From Rhodospirillales bacterium (GTDB lineage: Bacteria; Pseudomonadota; Alphaproteobacteria; Rhodospirillales; JASLLZ01), in assembly GCA_030754885.1 (NCBI GenBank), contig JASLZL010000087.1:1-43778 (forward strand): a DNA stretch of 43,778 nucleotides, given 5' to 3'. The translations under genes and the position numbers were made by a program. Shown piece after piece: positions 1 to 7,174 of the stretch. Within the stretch, counting starts at the first letter, position 1. Each line of letters starts with the position of its first letter. The notes below the pieces were generated by a model. The model did no database searches. It had not been told where the DNA came from and saw nothing but the letters and a program-made list of their open reading frames with translations.

Positions 1-87
1 TTTACCAGCGTCGTGGTAGTCGGTGCGCTTGCCGTTGATGGCTTCCAGCTTGTCGCGCGCCGGTTTGATTTTGGGCAGTTCTGGCAT
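1..87 (-). CDS. Integrase (tyrosine recombinase) N-terminus, partial
   Basis: Only the first 29 codons are in the window; the gene runs leftward off the edge. The start is an ATG at 85-87 preceded by a strong AAGGGGG ribosome site about 8 nt upstream. The peptide begins MPELPKIKPARDKLEAI and continues GKRTDYHDAGK. That resembles the short arm-binding N-terminal domain (DUF4102 type) of P4-like tyrosine recombinases, in which a K/R-R-x-D-Y-x-D segment precedes the first beta strand. The position supports the call: it points away from a broken tRNA-Arg gene 170 bp upstream, the usual arrangement of an integrase beside its attachment site. No catalytic domain is visible, so the assignment rests on a short match and on context. 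Confidence 0.55.
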   Translation of the reverse strand, partial: MPELPKIKPARDKLEAINGKRTDYHDAGK

Positions 88-122
88 GGCTCGACCCCCT
101 TCAAAATACCGCCCCAGTGCCA

Positions 123-142
123 CAGGGCAACATCAGGGCAAC
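123..142. repeat. Short tandem direct repeat between integrase and tRNA half
   Basis: CAGGGCAAC occurs twice (123-131 and 134-142) with an 11-bp period, about one helical turn. It lies in the leader between the integrase start and the tRNA half. Spaced repeats of this kind are common as integrase arm-type binding sites, but that role here is inference. The rest of 88-260 shows no gene. Confidence 0.35.
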
Positions 143-260
143 GTAATTTGTATCAACTACGATACCACCTGTCATAGCCAAGGACAAGCTAATCCATTGC
201 GGGGCAAGGGATACAGGCATTTTGTTGAAGGGGGTCTGGGTGGTGTGGGGGTGTGTCAGT

Positions 261-304
261 ACAGATTAGGAATCTGGTGCTCTATCCGACTGAGCTACGG
301 GCGC
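261..304 (-). tRNA. tRNA-Arg(CCU), 5' half only (truncated)
   Basis: Read on the minus strand, the sequence has a 7-nt acceptor strand GCGCCCG, TA at positions 8-9, a D stem GCTC/GAGC with a normal D loop, and an anticodon arm CCAGA-TTCCTAA-TCTGT. The anticodon CCT is at 270-268. After the anticodon stem the tRNA character stops. There is no T arm (no TTC-containing T loop) and no complementary acceptor strand CGGGCGC in the remaining 260 bases. The last anticodon-stem pair is also broken (C27 opposite U43). The 5' end lies 2 nt after the pagL stop codon. The likely cause is insertion of the integrase-bearing element at the anticodon arm. It is not expected to give a functional tRNA as it stands. 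Confidence 0.8.
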
Positions 305-306
305 CC

Positions 307-822
307 TTAGTCGCCGAACAGCTTCGACAACGGCACCGAGTAATAGAGGATCGCCGATTCGGTGCCCGGGTTGGTATCGCCGATCGACGCATTCGACATG
401 TGCGAGACGGCCACGCCCAGGCGCGAACGGTCGTCGAAGCGGTAGGCGAACTCGATCTGCGAGCGGAACTCCAACTCGTGGCCTAAATCCAATCCGCTGC
501 CTTTGTGGTAATAGCCGGGCGCAAAACTTGGCGTGACCACCACGCGACGCCCGAAGAAGACGTCGATACCGACGCCGGCGTAGGGGTAGACGGCGCCGTC
601 AGAGGTCGCCATCAGGCCGCCCAGGGGCTTGAAAATCCAAAACTTCTTATCCGAGCGGTATTCAATTCGAAACTCAGCCGCCGGGCTTTTCTGGCGGTTC
701 CAGTCGAAGTATCCACCGCCGAACGACAAGAAATCGGGATCGTCGGCGCGGGCCCCTTGCGGTGCCGAAAAGGCCGCCGCACAAGCTAAGATCAAAGCGG
801 CGCGCAACAAGTGTCCGGCCAT
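307..822 (-). CDS. pagL: Lipid A 3-O-deacylase PagL-like outer-membrane protein
   Basis: The product is 171 residues, close to the usual PagL size. Residues 1-26 form a signal peptide ending in ARA before DDPDF. The rest alternates polar and apolar residues with aromatic girdles, as expected for an eight-stranded outer-membrane barrel. The PagL signature is near the C-terminus: SHMSNASIG supplies the catalytic His and Ser (H-x-S-N), and the Glu of TNPGTES fits the third catalytic residue. PagL enzymes remove the 3-O-linked acyl chain of lipid A in the outer leaflet of the outer membrane. The stop codon lies 2 nt from the 5' end of the tRNA-Arg half, so the two may share a transcript. The start ATG at 822 has a GGGGA-type ribosome site. 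A strong hairpin (912-949) separates it from pip upstream. Confidence 0.85.
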   Translation of the reverse strand: MAGHLLRAALILACAAAFSAPQGARADDPDFLSFGGGYFDWNRQKSPAAEFRIEYRSDKKFWIFKPLGGLMATSDGAVYPYAGVGIDVFFGRRVVVTPSFAPGYYHKGSGLDLGHELEFRSQIEFAYRFDDRSRLGVAVSHMSNASIGDTNPGTESAILYYSVPLSKLFGD

Positions 823-911
823 TGCGTCAGTGTCCCCGAGAAAATCCCTTCAGGTTCCGCATCTTACGCCACGGGCGCTATCTTTCAAGGTTCTTGCCTG
901 GACTCGATTTG

Positions 912-949
912 GCTCACGACAGCGGGCCTTCAGGTCCGCTGTCGTGAGC
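912..949. terminator. Perfect 14-bp hairpin downstream of pip
   Basis: GCTCACGACAGCGG (912-925) pairs perfectly with CCGCTGTCGTGAGC (936-949) around a 10-nt loop. It lies 9 nt beyond the pip stop codon and ahead of pagL, so transcription termination of pip is the natural reading. There is no clear T-run on either strand, so it may instead be a transcript-stabilising or attenuating hairpin. Confidence 0.55.
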
Positions 950-958
950 GATACAAAA

Positions 959-1897
959 CTATCCCTTAAACCTCTCGGTCGCGGCGACGAGGGCGGTACG
1001 GATGCCGGTCTCCATGGCCGCATGGCCGGCGTCGGGCACGACAGTCAACTCGGCGTCGGGCCAAGCGCGGGCCAGTTCGTCGGCGGTGACGATTGGACAG
1101 ACCACGTCATAGCGCCCCTGAACGATTGCCGCCGGCAGGTGACGGATCCGATCCAAGTTGTCGAGCAGATGGTTCTCGGCCATGAACATGGCGTTTTTGA
1201 AGTAGTGGGACTCAATGCGGGCCAGAGCCAGGGACGCCCCGCCTCCGTCGAACTTTGGCACGAGGACCGAGCATGCGTTCTCATAGCGGCCCCACGACTG
1301 TGCCGCCGGTCGATGTACCGCCGCGTCGGGACTGGTGAGACGTTGGTGGTAAGCGTTGGCCACGTCGCCCCGTTCGTCGGCGGGCAGGAAATCGATAAAG
1401 GCACGTCGGGCCTCGGGAAAAATCGTTCCCATGCCGTGGAGGAACCAGTCGAGTTCGCGCTGCCGGCCTAGGAAAACGCCGCGCAGCACGAAGCCGGCGC
1501 AACGCTCTGGGTAGGCTATGCCGTAGGAGATGGCCAAGCAAGCACCCCACGAACCGCCGAAGACCAGCCAACGTTCGATGCCGAGATGGCGGCGCAGAGT
1601 TTCCATGTCCTCGATCAGGTGCGCCGTCGTGTTATCGCTGATGTCCGCCGTCGGCGTCGAGCGGCCGGCGCCGCGCTGGTCAAAAACAACAATGCGGTAG
1701 TGATCGGGATCGAAGAAGCGCCGGTGGACCGGTAGCGTTCCGGCGCCGGGACCGCCGTGCAGGAAGACCACCGCCCTGCCTCTCGGGTTGCCCGAGAGCT
1801 CCCAATAAAGTGTGTGGCGCCCATCCACCTTCAGCATGCCGTGGGCGTAAGGGGAGATCTCGGGAAACAGATCAGTGCGCGGGGCCTGGACGTCCAT
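959..1897 (-). CDS. pip: Proline iminopeptidase (alpha/beta hydrolase, S33)
   Basis: The enzyme removes N-terminal proline from peptides in the cytoplasm. I start it at the ATG at 1897 (MDVQAPRTDLFPEI), which gives 312 residues, the normal length of bacterial Pip. Longer extensions would run into the divergent nuclease-fold gene and have no Pip-like sequence. Visible motifs are the oxyanion-hole HGGPG at about 47-51, the nucleophile elbow GGSWG with Ser116, the acid in GRYD (Asp264) and the catalytic His292 in AGHAAME. The conserved DQRGAGRS segment at 73-80 is also typical of the family. The gene is divergent from the neighbouring nuclease-fold gene, with about 130 bp between the starts. Confidence 0.92.
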   Translation of the reverse strand: MDVQAPRTDLFPEISPYAHGMLKVDGRHTLYWELSGNPRGRAVVFLHGGPGAGTLPVHRRFFDPDHYRIVVFDQRGAGRSTPTADISDNTTAHLIEDMETLRRHLGIERWLVFGGSWGACLAISYGIAYPERCAGFVLRGVFLGRQRELDWFLHGMGTIFPEARRAFIDFLPADERGDVANAYHQRLTSPDAAVHRPAAQSWGRYENACSVLVPKFDGGGASLALARIESHYFKNAMFMAENHLLDNLDRIRHLPAAIVQGRYDVVCPIVTADELARAWPDAELTVVPDAGHAAMETGIRTALVAATERFKG

Positions 1898-2026
1898 GGG
1901 TAGTCCGTTCGTGTCGGTGACGACCCTATTATAGGGCGGCCAACGACGCATACAACGCAGCGTACCGAGCGTTATCTCGCCGCCGGCAGTGGGGCAAGAT
2001 CGAAAGCGCCACACCGGACAAAGGCC

Positions 2027-2812
2027 ATGACCGCGATTCGAATTGCCACGATCCTTGCCGCCTTCGCACTGTGCGCCCCACCGGTGATCGCAGCCGAAGA
2101 CGATATCCCGGTCACCGTCAACCAAGTGGTGGACGGTGACACTGTGGTTCTGGAACGGCCGGCGAACGGCGCCGATCAGGTCCGCCTGGTGGGCATCCAG
2201 GCGCCCAAACTGCCGCTCGGGCGACCCGACTTTCCCACCTGGCCCCTGGCCGCCGAGGCCAAGCGCGCCCTTGAAGACCTGACCCGGGACCGGCGCTTGA
2301 CCTTATCGTTCGGCGGCCGGCGCCTCGACCGCCACGGCCGTCTTCTGGCCCATTTGCACGACGAGGCGGGGACCTGGATCCAAGGTGAGATGCTGCGCCT
2401 GGGAATGGCGCGGGTCTACAGTTTTTCCGACAACCGCGCACGGGTTGCCGAAATGCTTGTCTTGGAAGGCAAGGCACGGGCCGCCAGGCGCGGCATTTGG
2501 GGCAACCCTTTCTATGCGCTCAGAGCACCCGGCGAGACCCATCACCACATCGATACCTTCCAGGTGATCGAGGGTGCCGTCCTTGACGCGGCCAAGGTGC
2601 GCGGCCGGGTCTATCTCAACTTCGGCCCCGACTGGCGCACCGACTTCACCGTTACCCTGGCCCCCAAGACGGCGCGCCTGTTCGTTGCCGAGGGCCTGGA
2701 CCCACTGGACCTGGAGGGCCGACACATCCGCGTGCGGGGCTGGCTCTCGTGGCGCAACGGCCCCCAGATTGAGGCCACCCATCCCGAACAGATCGAGAGA
2801 GTGAAGCGTTAG
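2027..2812 (+). CDS. Secreted SNase-fold (thermonuclease-like) protein with altered active site
   Basis: The product is 261 residues, with a signal peptide at about 1-23 ending in VIAAED. Residues 28-155 follow the staphylococcal-nuclease fold: VVDGDT at 34-39, VRLVG at 52-56, GMARVYS near 126-132 and a GIWG end. The calcium-site Asp and Thr of DGDT and the Arg of VRLVG are kept. The canonical G-I-D-A-P-E segment reads G-I-Q-A-P-K, so the residues matching staphylococcal Asp40 and Glu43 are Gln58 and Lys61. Nuclease activity is therefore doubtful. The last 100 residues (from DTFQVIEGAV) look like the OB-like C-terminal domain often found in alphaproteobacterial members. The gene converges on the cyclase gene, and the two stop codons overlap by 3 bp. 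Confidence 0.8.
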   Translation: MTAIRIATILAAFALCAPPVIAAEDDIPVTVNQVVDGDTVVLERPANGADQVRLVGIQAPKLPLGRPDFPTWPLAAEAKRALEDLTRDRRLTLSFGGRRLDRHGRLLAHLHDEAGTWIQGEMLRLGMARVYSFSDNRARVAEMLVLEGKARAARRGIWGNPFYALRAPGETHHHIDTFQVIEGAVLDAAKVRGRVYLNFGPDWRTDFTVTLAPKTARLFVAEGLDPLDLEGRHIRVRGWLSWRNGPQIEATHPEQIERVKR

Positions 2813-4674
2813 TCCGGCAAGCCTAGGCGGCGCAGAGTAGAGACGTCCCGTCCGAAACCCGTCGCCGAAATCTCGGGGTCTGTATCGACGGCCTTTGCCA
2901 CCGCGGCCCTTGCCGCGTCGTCGCGCCCGAGGGCATGGTGGACGAGGGCTTGGCCGATGTGAGCATGGGCGGCATGCGTGCCCGACGGCTCACGCTCGAG
3001 GAATTTCGCAAAGGCGGCAAGCGCCTTCTCGGTCTCTTTGGCATCTAGGTAGGCGAAGCCCAGTTCCTCAAGAAACCAAGCCGGATAATAGGGGCTGAGC
3101 CGCATCACCTTCTTCATTTTGCGGATGGCTTCTTGCGGCTGGCCCGCGTGGTGGAGAAACAGGGCGAGAAGAGCTGTGTTGTTAGCATGGTTGGGGCTGA
3201 GGGCGACGGCCTTCTCGCCAGACGCCACGGCGGCTTTGTATTCTTTCCGGTACAGGTGGACGGCGCCCTTGAGTGCGTAGACATCGGGCAACTCATCGTC
3301 CAGGGCCTGCGCCTTCTCAGCCAGGAAGGTGGCGCGTTCGATCGATATATCCGGTCGATCACCCCATCCAAACTGGGCGTCGAACCAGTGGGTCCAGGCA
3401 AGCAACGCGAAAGCCAGGGCGTAACCGCGATCGGCCTCAATGGCCTGGTTGAACAATTGGCGGGCCCGCGCATTGTCCGATTTGTTGCGGCGGTAGAAAT
3501 GCGCGACCCCCTCGGCAAGCAGGTTCCAGGCTTCCAGGCTGCGCGTATGTCTGCGGTGGACGCGCATCTGCTCGCCGACGGTGAGCTCTATTTGCAGGGC
3601 GGTCACGATGTTCACCGTGATCTCGTCTTGCAGGGCAAACAGGTCTGTTATCTGGCGGTCGTAGTGCTCGCCCCACAAGTGATTGCCGGAAAGCGCGTCG
3701 ATGAGCTGGGCGTGGATGCGCACCGTGTCGCCCGATTTCTGAACACTGCCTTCAAGCACGAAGCGGACGCCGAGGTCGGCGGCCACCTTTTGCACTTTCA
3801 CCGGCTTGCCCTTGTAGCTGAAGGTAGAATTGCGGGCGATGACGAACAGGCTGGAGACCTTGGACAGCGCCGTGATGATGGTCTCGGTGATGCCGTCGCT
3901 GAAGTACTCCTGGCCGGAATCGCCGCTCAGGTTGTCGAAGGGCAGGACGGCGATGGAAGGCTTGTCGGGCAGCGGGAAGGCCATGTGCTCGACCGAAACC
4001 GGCTCCACATCGGCCGACCACGGCCGCCAGACCACCACGCCGCCCATCACCGCCACAAGAACCACCGCAGCCGCGGCCATCAAAGCGGGCCGTGTCCGCG
4101 CCGCGTGTCCAGGTGGGCGTTCGCCGATGATCTGGCCCGCCGCCCGGGGCGCCAGGACCACGCGGTACACCGGGATCGGCCTTTCGATGTTCTTGACCGA
4201 TTGCTCGCCCTGGAACGCGTAGCCCACGTCCAGCTTGTCGCCAACCTCGTCCACGACCTTTCGCGAGACGCATATTCCACCCGGCTCGGCAAGACCCTCC
4301 AGCCTGGCCGCGACGTTGACCCCATCGCCGTACAGTTCGTCGCGATCGACGATCACGTCGCCCAGGTTGACACCTATACGGAACTCAACCTTGCGATCGT
4401 CCGCCAAGCCTTCATTGCGGGCCGCAAGGTCGCGCTGGACCTCGACAGAACACCTGACGGCGACGACGATGCTGGCGAATTCGGCCAGGACCGCGTCGCC
4501 GGCGTAGTGCAGCACCCGTCCGCCGTGACCTGCGATGAGCGTCGAGATGGCGTCGAGATAAGCGCTGAGGGTTTTGTGCGTTCCCTCTTCGTCGGTGCCG
4601 GTCAGCCGGCTGTATCCGGCCACGTCGGCGTATAAGATTGCCGCAAGCTTGCGGTTGAGCCCTTCGTCGGACAT
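2809..4674 (-). CDS. Class III adenylate/guanylate cyclase with TolB-like and TPR domains
   Basis: The product is 621 residues from the ATG at 4674, chosen because GGAGGGG lies about 6 nt upstream. Residues 8-175 are a class III cyclase catalytic domain. Asp17 (YADVAGYS) and Asp60 (YAGDAVLAEF) are the two metal ligands, and LYGDGVNVAARLEGLAEPGG near 115-133 carries the catalytic Asn and Arg. A single membrane segment follows at about 198-216. Next comes a TolB/FlgO-like domain (IAVLPFDNLSGD at 241-252, then EYFSDGITETI), and then several TPR units to the end. This cyclase-TM-TolB-TPR architecture is common in Rhizobiales and Rhodospirillales. The product is presumably cAMP; the signal sensed is unknown. 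Confidence 0.9.
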   Translation of the reverse strand: MSDEGLNRKLAAILYADVAGYSRLTGTDEEGTHKTLSAYLDAISTLIAGHGGRVLHYAGDAVLAEFASIVVAVRCSVEVQRDLAARNEGLADDRKVEFRIGVNLGDVIVDRDELYGDGVNVAARLEGLAEPGGICVSRKVVDEVGDKLDVGYAFQGEQSVKNIERPIPVYRVVLAPRAAGQIIGERPPGHAARTRPALMAAAAVVLVAVMGGVVVWRPWSADVEPVSVEHMAFPLPDKPSIAVLPFDNLSGDSGQEYFSDGITETIITALSKVSSLFVIARNSTFSYKGKPVKVQKVAADLGVRFVLEGSVQKSGDTVRIHAQLIDALSGNHLWGEHYDRQITDLFALQDEITVNIVTALQIELTVGEQMRVHRRHTRSLEAWNLLAEGVAHFYRRNKSDNARARQLFNQAIEADRGYALAFALLAWTHWFDAQFGWGDRPDISIERATFLAEKAQALDDELPDVYALKGAVHLYRKEYKAAVASGEKAVALSPNHANNTALLALFLHHAGQPQEAIRKMKKVMRLSPYYPAWFLEELGFAYLDAKETEKALAAFAKFLEREPSGTHAAHAHIGQALVHHALGRDDAARAAVAKAVDTDPEISATGFGRDVSTLRRLGLPD

Positions 4675-4760
4675 TTGCCCCCTCCGATCAAGGCGGGCCG
4701 AGTTTAGCGAAGAAGACAATCAATCGGTAGCTGAACGTCAAAGGCCACCGCTCCTTGGTA

Positions 4761-5027
4761 TCAGGCCGCACTGGCTGTTGCGTTTTTTTGGACGATCAGA
4801 AGGGCCCCGTAGGGAACGGCGTTGAAGACCAGAAAGAAAATCTTGAACAACCCGAGAAACGAGTAAAGGACCACGTTGAAGGTTTCCCGGGTCATGGGAA
4901 ACAATTGGCTTTGCATGGTGTACATAAAATCCGGAGCAGATACGAATATCATGATCGAGACCACCAACAGGGCACCGTTAATGATCGTACACCACATGAA
5001 AAACGTTGTTAGTTTCTGAATATCCAT
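4761..5027 (-). CDS. Small two-helix membrane protein, DUF6868-like
   Basis: The product is 88 residues beginning MDIQKLTTFFMWCTIINGA. The ATG at 5027 is preceded by a GGGGGA ribosome site; the upstream open frame has no coding character. Two hydrophobic segments (about 8-30 and 52-79) flank a short amphipathic loop, giving an inner-membrane hairpin. The sequence pattern resembles the DUF6868 family, which has no known function. It lies between the cyclase and the M48 peptidase and is probably transcribed alone. Confidence 0.75.
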   Translation of the reverse strand: MDIQKLTTFFMWCTIINGALLVVSIMIFVSAPDFMYTMQSQLFPMTRETFNVVLYSFLGLFKIFFLVFNAVPYGALLIVQKNATASAA

Positions 5028-5123
5028 GATGTCCCCCAATTGAATTCGTGTAATCGGCGAAAACCGAGAGGCGCCGAGACCGTGCAGAATCGTAGCACCC
5101 GGTCGCGGTTGTGTCGTGGAATA

Positions 5124-5141
5124 ATGGTCGTTTCCGACCAT
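5124..5141. other. 18-bp inverted repeat, possible operator
   Basis: ATGGTCG-TTTC-CGACCAT is a perfect 7-bp inverted repeat in the 205-bp gap between two divergent genes (the small membrane protein and the M48 peptidase). It could be an operator. No regulator gene is adjacent, and I see no other signal in the gap. Confidence 0.3.
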
Positions 5142-5232
5142 ACGTGGATACCGAATTTGCTTCACGTTTTCATGGGCGAATGTCCGGTCCTCCCTTGCGA
5201 AGCGGCCTTGCGGTACCCATAATTTGCTCGCC

Positions 5233-6711
5233 ATGCAAATCTTCTTCCGCGCCGTTGTCTTGTGCCTGCCCTTGTTGTCGCTCGCCGGCTGCTCGACCAA
5301 TCCGGCCACCGGCCAGCAGAGCTTCACCGCCTTCATGTCACGCTCCGACGAAATGCGGGTCGGCGCCGAGGAACACCCCAAGATCCTCAAGCAGTTCAAC
5401 GGCGCCTACCAGGAAGGCCAGGTGGCCGCCTACGCGCATCGCGTCGGCGACGCCCTGGCGCGGGTCTCAGAGATTACCGACATGCCGTTCACCTTTACCG
5501 TTCTCAATTCGGACAAGGTCAACGCCTTCGCCCTGCCCGGCGGCTACGTCTATATCACCCGCGGGCTCCTGGCCCTGGCCGACGACGAGGCGGAAATGGC
5601 CGGCGTCCTGGCCCACGAGATCGGCCACGTCACGGCCCGTCACTCGGCCCAGCGTTACAGCAAGTCCATCGCCGCCAACCTGGGGCTTACCGTTCTGGGT
5701 GTGCTGGGCAGCGCCGCCGGGGCACCGCCGGGCCTGGGTGACATCGCATCCTTCGGTGCCCAGGCCTATCTACAGGGATTCTCGCGCGAACAAGAGATGG
5801 AGGCCGACATGCTGGGCGCCCGCTATCTCGCCCGCGCCGGATACGACGTCGGCGCCATGAGCGGATTCCTGGGCAAGCTTCAACAACATGACCGTCTGGA
5901 GGCAGCGCTCAAGGATATTCCCGATCCGGCGGCCCGCTTCAACATCATGTCCACCCACCCGAGAACCGCCGCGCGCATCGAACAGGCCATCCGCCTGGCC
6001 GGCCAAGCGCCCCAGGCCGATGCCCGGCGCGGCCGCGCGACATACCTGACCGGTATCGATGGGATGCTGTTCGGCGATGACCCCAAGGAAGGGGTACGCA
6101 AGGGACGCGTCTTCGCCCATCCCGGGATTGGCATACGCTTCACCGTGCCGCCGGGCTACGTTCTGTTCAACTCGTCCCAGGCAGTGGTTGCCCGCGGCCC
6201 CGACAAGTCGCTCATTATTTTCGATATGGAATCGTCGAAGAAGACGCCCAAGGTCAGGGATTTAACGACCTATCTCAGCCGTGATTGGGGCCGCTCCCTG
6301 TCGCTTGGTGGCATTGAGAGGATCACCGTCAATGGCATGGTAGCGGCCACCGGGCGGGGGCGCACAAGGACCCGGGACGGCATCCGGGACGTGCGCCTGG
6401 TTGCCATGCGCGATGCCCGGCGGCGCATCTTCCGTCTGGCGTTCCTCACCCCGCCCGCCGTCACCGCCAGCCAGGCCGAGGCTCTTCAACGTACCACCTA
6501 TAGTTTTCGCCTGTTGAGCGCCAGCGAGGCGACGGCAATCCGGCCTCTCCGCCTGCGCATCGTCACCGTCGGGGTCGGCGATAATCCGCAATCCCTGGCA
6601 GACCGCCTGCCCTTCGAGAAATTGCGCCTTGAGTGGTTCGAGACCCTCAACGGCCTAGCCAGCAGCCAGCCATTGACGCTCGGTTCTCAGGTCAAGATCG
6701 TCACGGAATGA
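5233..6711 (+). CDS. M48 family zinc metalloprotease, lipoprotein (BepA/YfgC-like)
   Basis: The product is 492 residues. A lipoprotein signal peptide ends in LAGC with Cys20 as the lipidation site, so the protein is membrane-anchored on the periplasmic side. The zinc site HEIGH is at 128-132 (LAHEIGHVTARHSAQR). The third ligand Glu is in the SREQEMEADMLGARYLARAGYD helix, as in M48 peptidases. Residues from about 290 onward form a separate domain that binds no obvious metal and ends in a LysM-like stretch (DNPQSLADRLPFEKLRLEWFETLNGL). The family includes BepA, which helps assemble or degrade outer-membrane barrel proteins; an envelope quality-control role is inferred. I prefer the ATG at 5233 to the TTG at 5224. 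The ribosome site is weak. Confidence 0.9.
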   Translation: MQIFFRAVVLCLPLLSLAGCSTNPATGQQSFTAFMSRSDEMRVGAEEHPKILKQFNGAYQEGQVAAYAHRVGDALARVSEITDMPFTFTVLNSDKVNAFALPGGYVYITRGLLALADDEAEMAGVLAHEIGHVTARHSAQRYSKSIAANLGLTVLGVLGSAAGAPPGLGDIASFGAQAYLQGFSREQEMEADMLGARYLARAGYDVGAMSGFLGKLQQHDRLEAALKDIPDPAARFNIMSTHPRTAARIEQAIRLAGQAPQADARRGRATYLTGIDGMLFGDDPKEGVRKGRVFAHPGIGIRFTVPPGYVLFNSSQAVVARGPDKSLIIFDMESSKKTPKVRDLTTYLSRDWGRSLSLGGIERITVNGMVAATGRGRTRTRDGIRDVRLVAMRDARRRIFRLAFLTPPAVTASQAEALQRTTYSFRLLSASEATAIRPLRLRIVTVGVGDNPQSLADRLPFEKLRLEWFETLNGLASSQPLTLGSQVKIVTE

Positions 6712-7171
6712 AGGGCGGGCCGAGCACCTTGACCAGGAACGCCTGTGCCCGTGCGTAGATGCCAGGTTCGGTGGATTCCCGAGGGCCGGCCACGTTGAGG
6801 ACGGTGATGGCCTCGGCCTCGACCCAGTCGCCGAAGGCGGTCAAAGAATCGGAGTTGTCGGGGTCGATCACCAGGACGGGCCGCCGCAATCCCTTGACGG
6901 CGCACACCGTCAGTGCCGTGCCTCCGGTCGGTTTTCCACCACAAATCACCAAGGTACCGTCGCTGTCGCGGACGTTGAGCCGGGTGCGCTTCTCGTATTT
7001 CAGGCTTCCGGTTTCGGTCACCGGATAGCGCTCGGGGATGGGGCCGTCCTCGGCCCGGCGCCCCAAGGGGCACCAGCCACCGCAGGCCAAGCCAAGAGAC
7101 AGCGCCACGTCGAGCGCCGCACGGTCGACTCCGGTCTGGCCGCCTGAGACGATTTTCACGATACCGCCCAC
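6701..7171 (-). CDS. YpsA-like / putative molybdenum carrier protein (SLOG fold)
   Basis: The product is 156 residues from a GTG start at 7171. It begins with IVSGGQTGVDRAALDVALSLG, the nucleotide-binding loop and first helix typical of the YpsA/molybdenum-carrier branch of the SLOG superfamily. CGGWCPLGRRAEDGPIPERYP follows, then a second Rossmann-like glycine stretch, TLVICGGKPTGGT. The family was named from a protein proposed to bind molybdenum cofactor, but the general function is unclear and nucleotide binding is equally likely. The start lies 3 nt beyond the stop codon of the upstream metallophosphatase-fold gene, so the two are surely co-transcribed. The 3' end overlaps the convergent M48 gene by 11 bp. 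Confidence 0.8.
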   Translation of the reverse strand: MGGIVKIVSGGQTGVDRAALDVALSLGLACGGWCPLGRRAEDGPIPERYPVTETGSLKYEKRTRLNVRDSDGTLVICGGKPTGGTALTVCAVKGLRRPVLVIDPDNSDSLTAFGDWVEAEAITVLNVAGPRESTEPGIYARAQAFLVKVLGPPFIP

Positions 7172-7174
7172 GGA

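Noticed and set aside
255-304. Group I intron in tRNA-Arg(CCU), as known in Agrobacterium
   Set aside because: The tRNA sequence continues through the anticodon loop and stem without interruption, and no 3' exon (T arm, acceptor) occurs in the remaining 260 bases. An intron past the window edge would have to include the integrase start.
5028-5399. Extended 212-residue frame upstream of the small membrane protein
   Set aside because: The added residues are low in coding character and overlap the leader of the M48 gene; the strong ribosome site is at the internal ATG at 5027.
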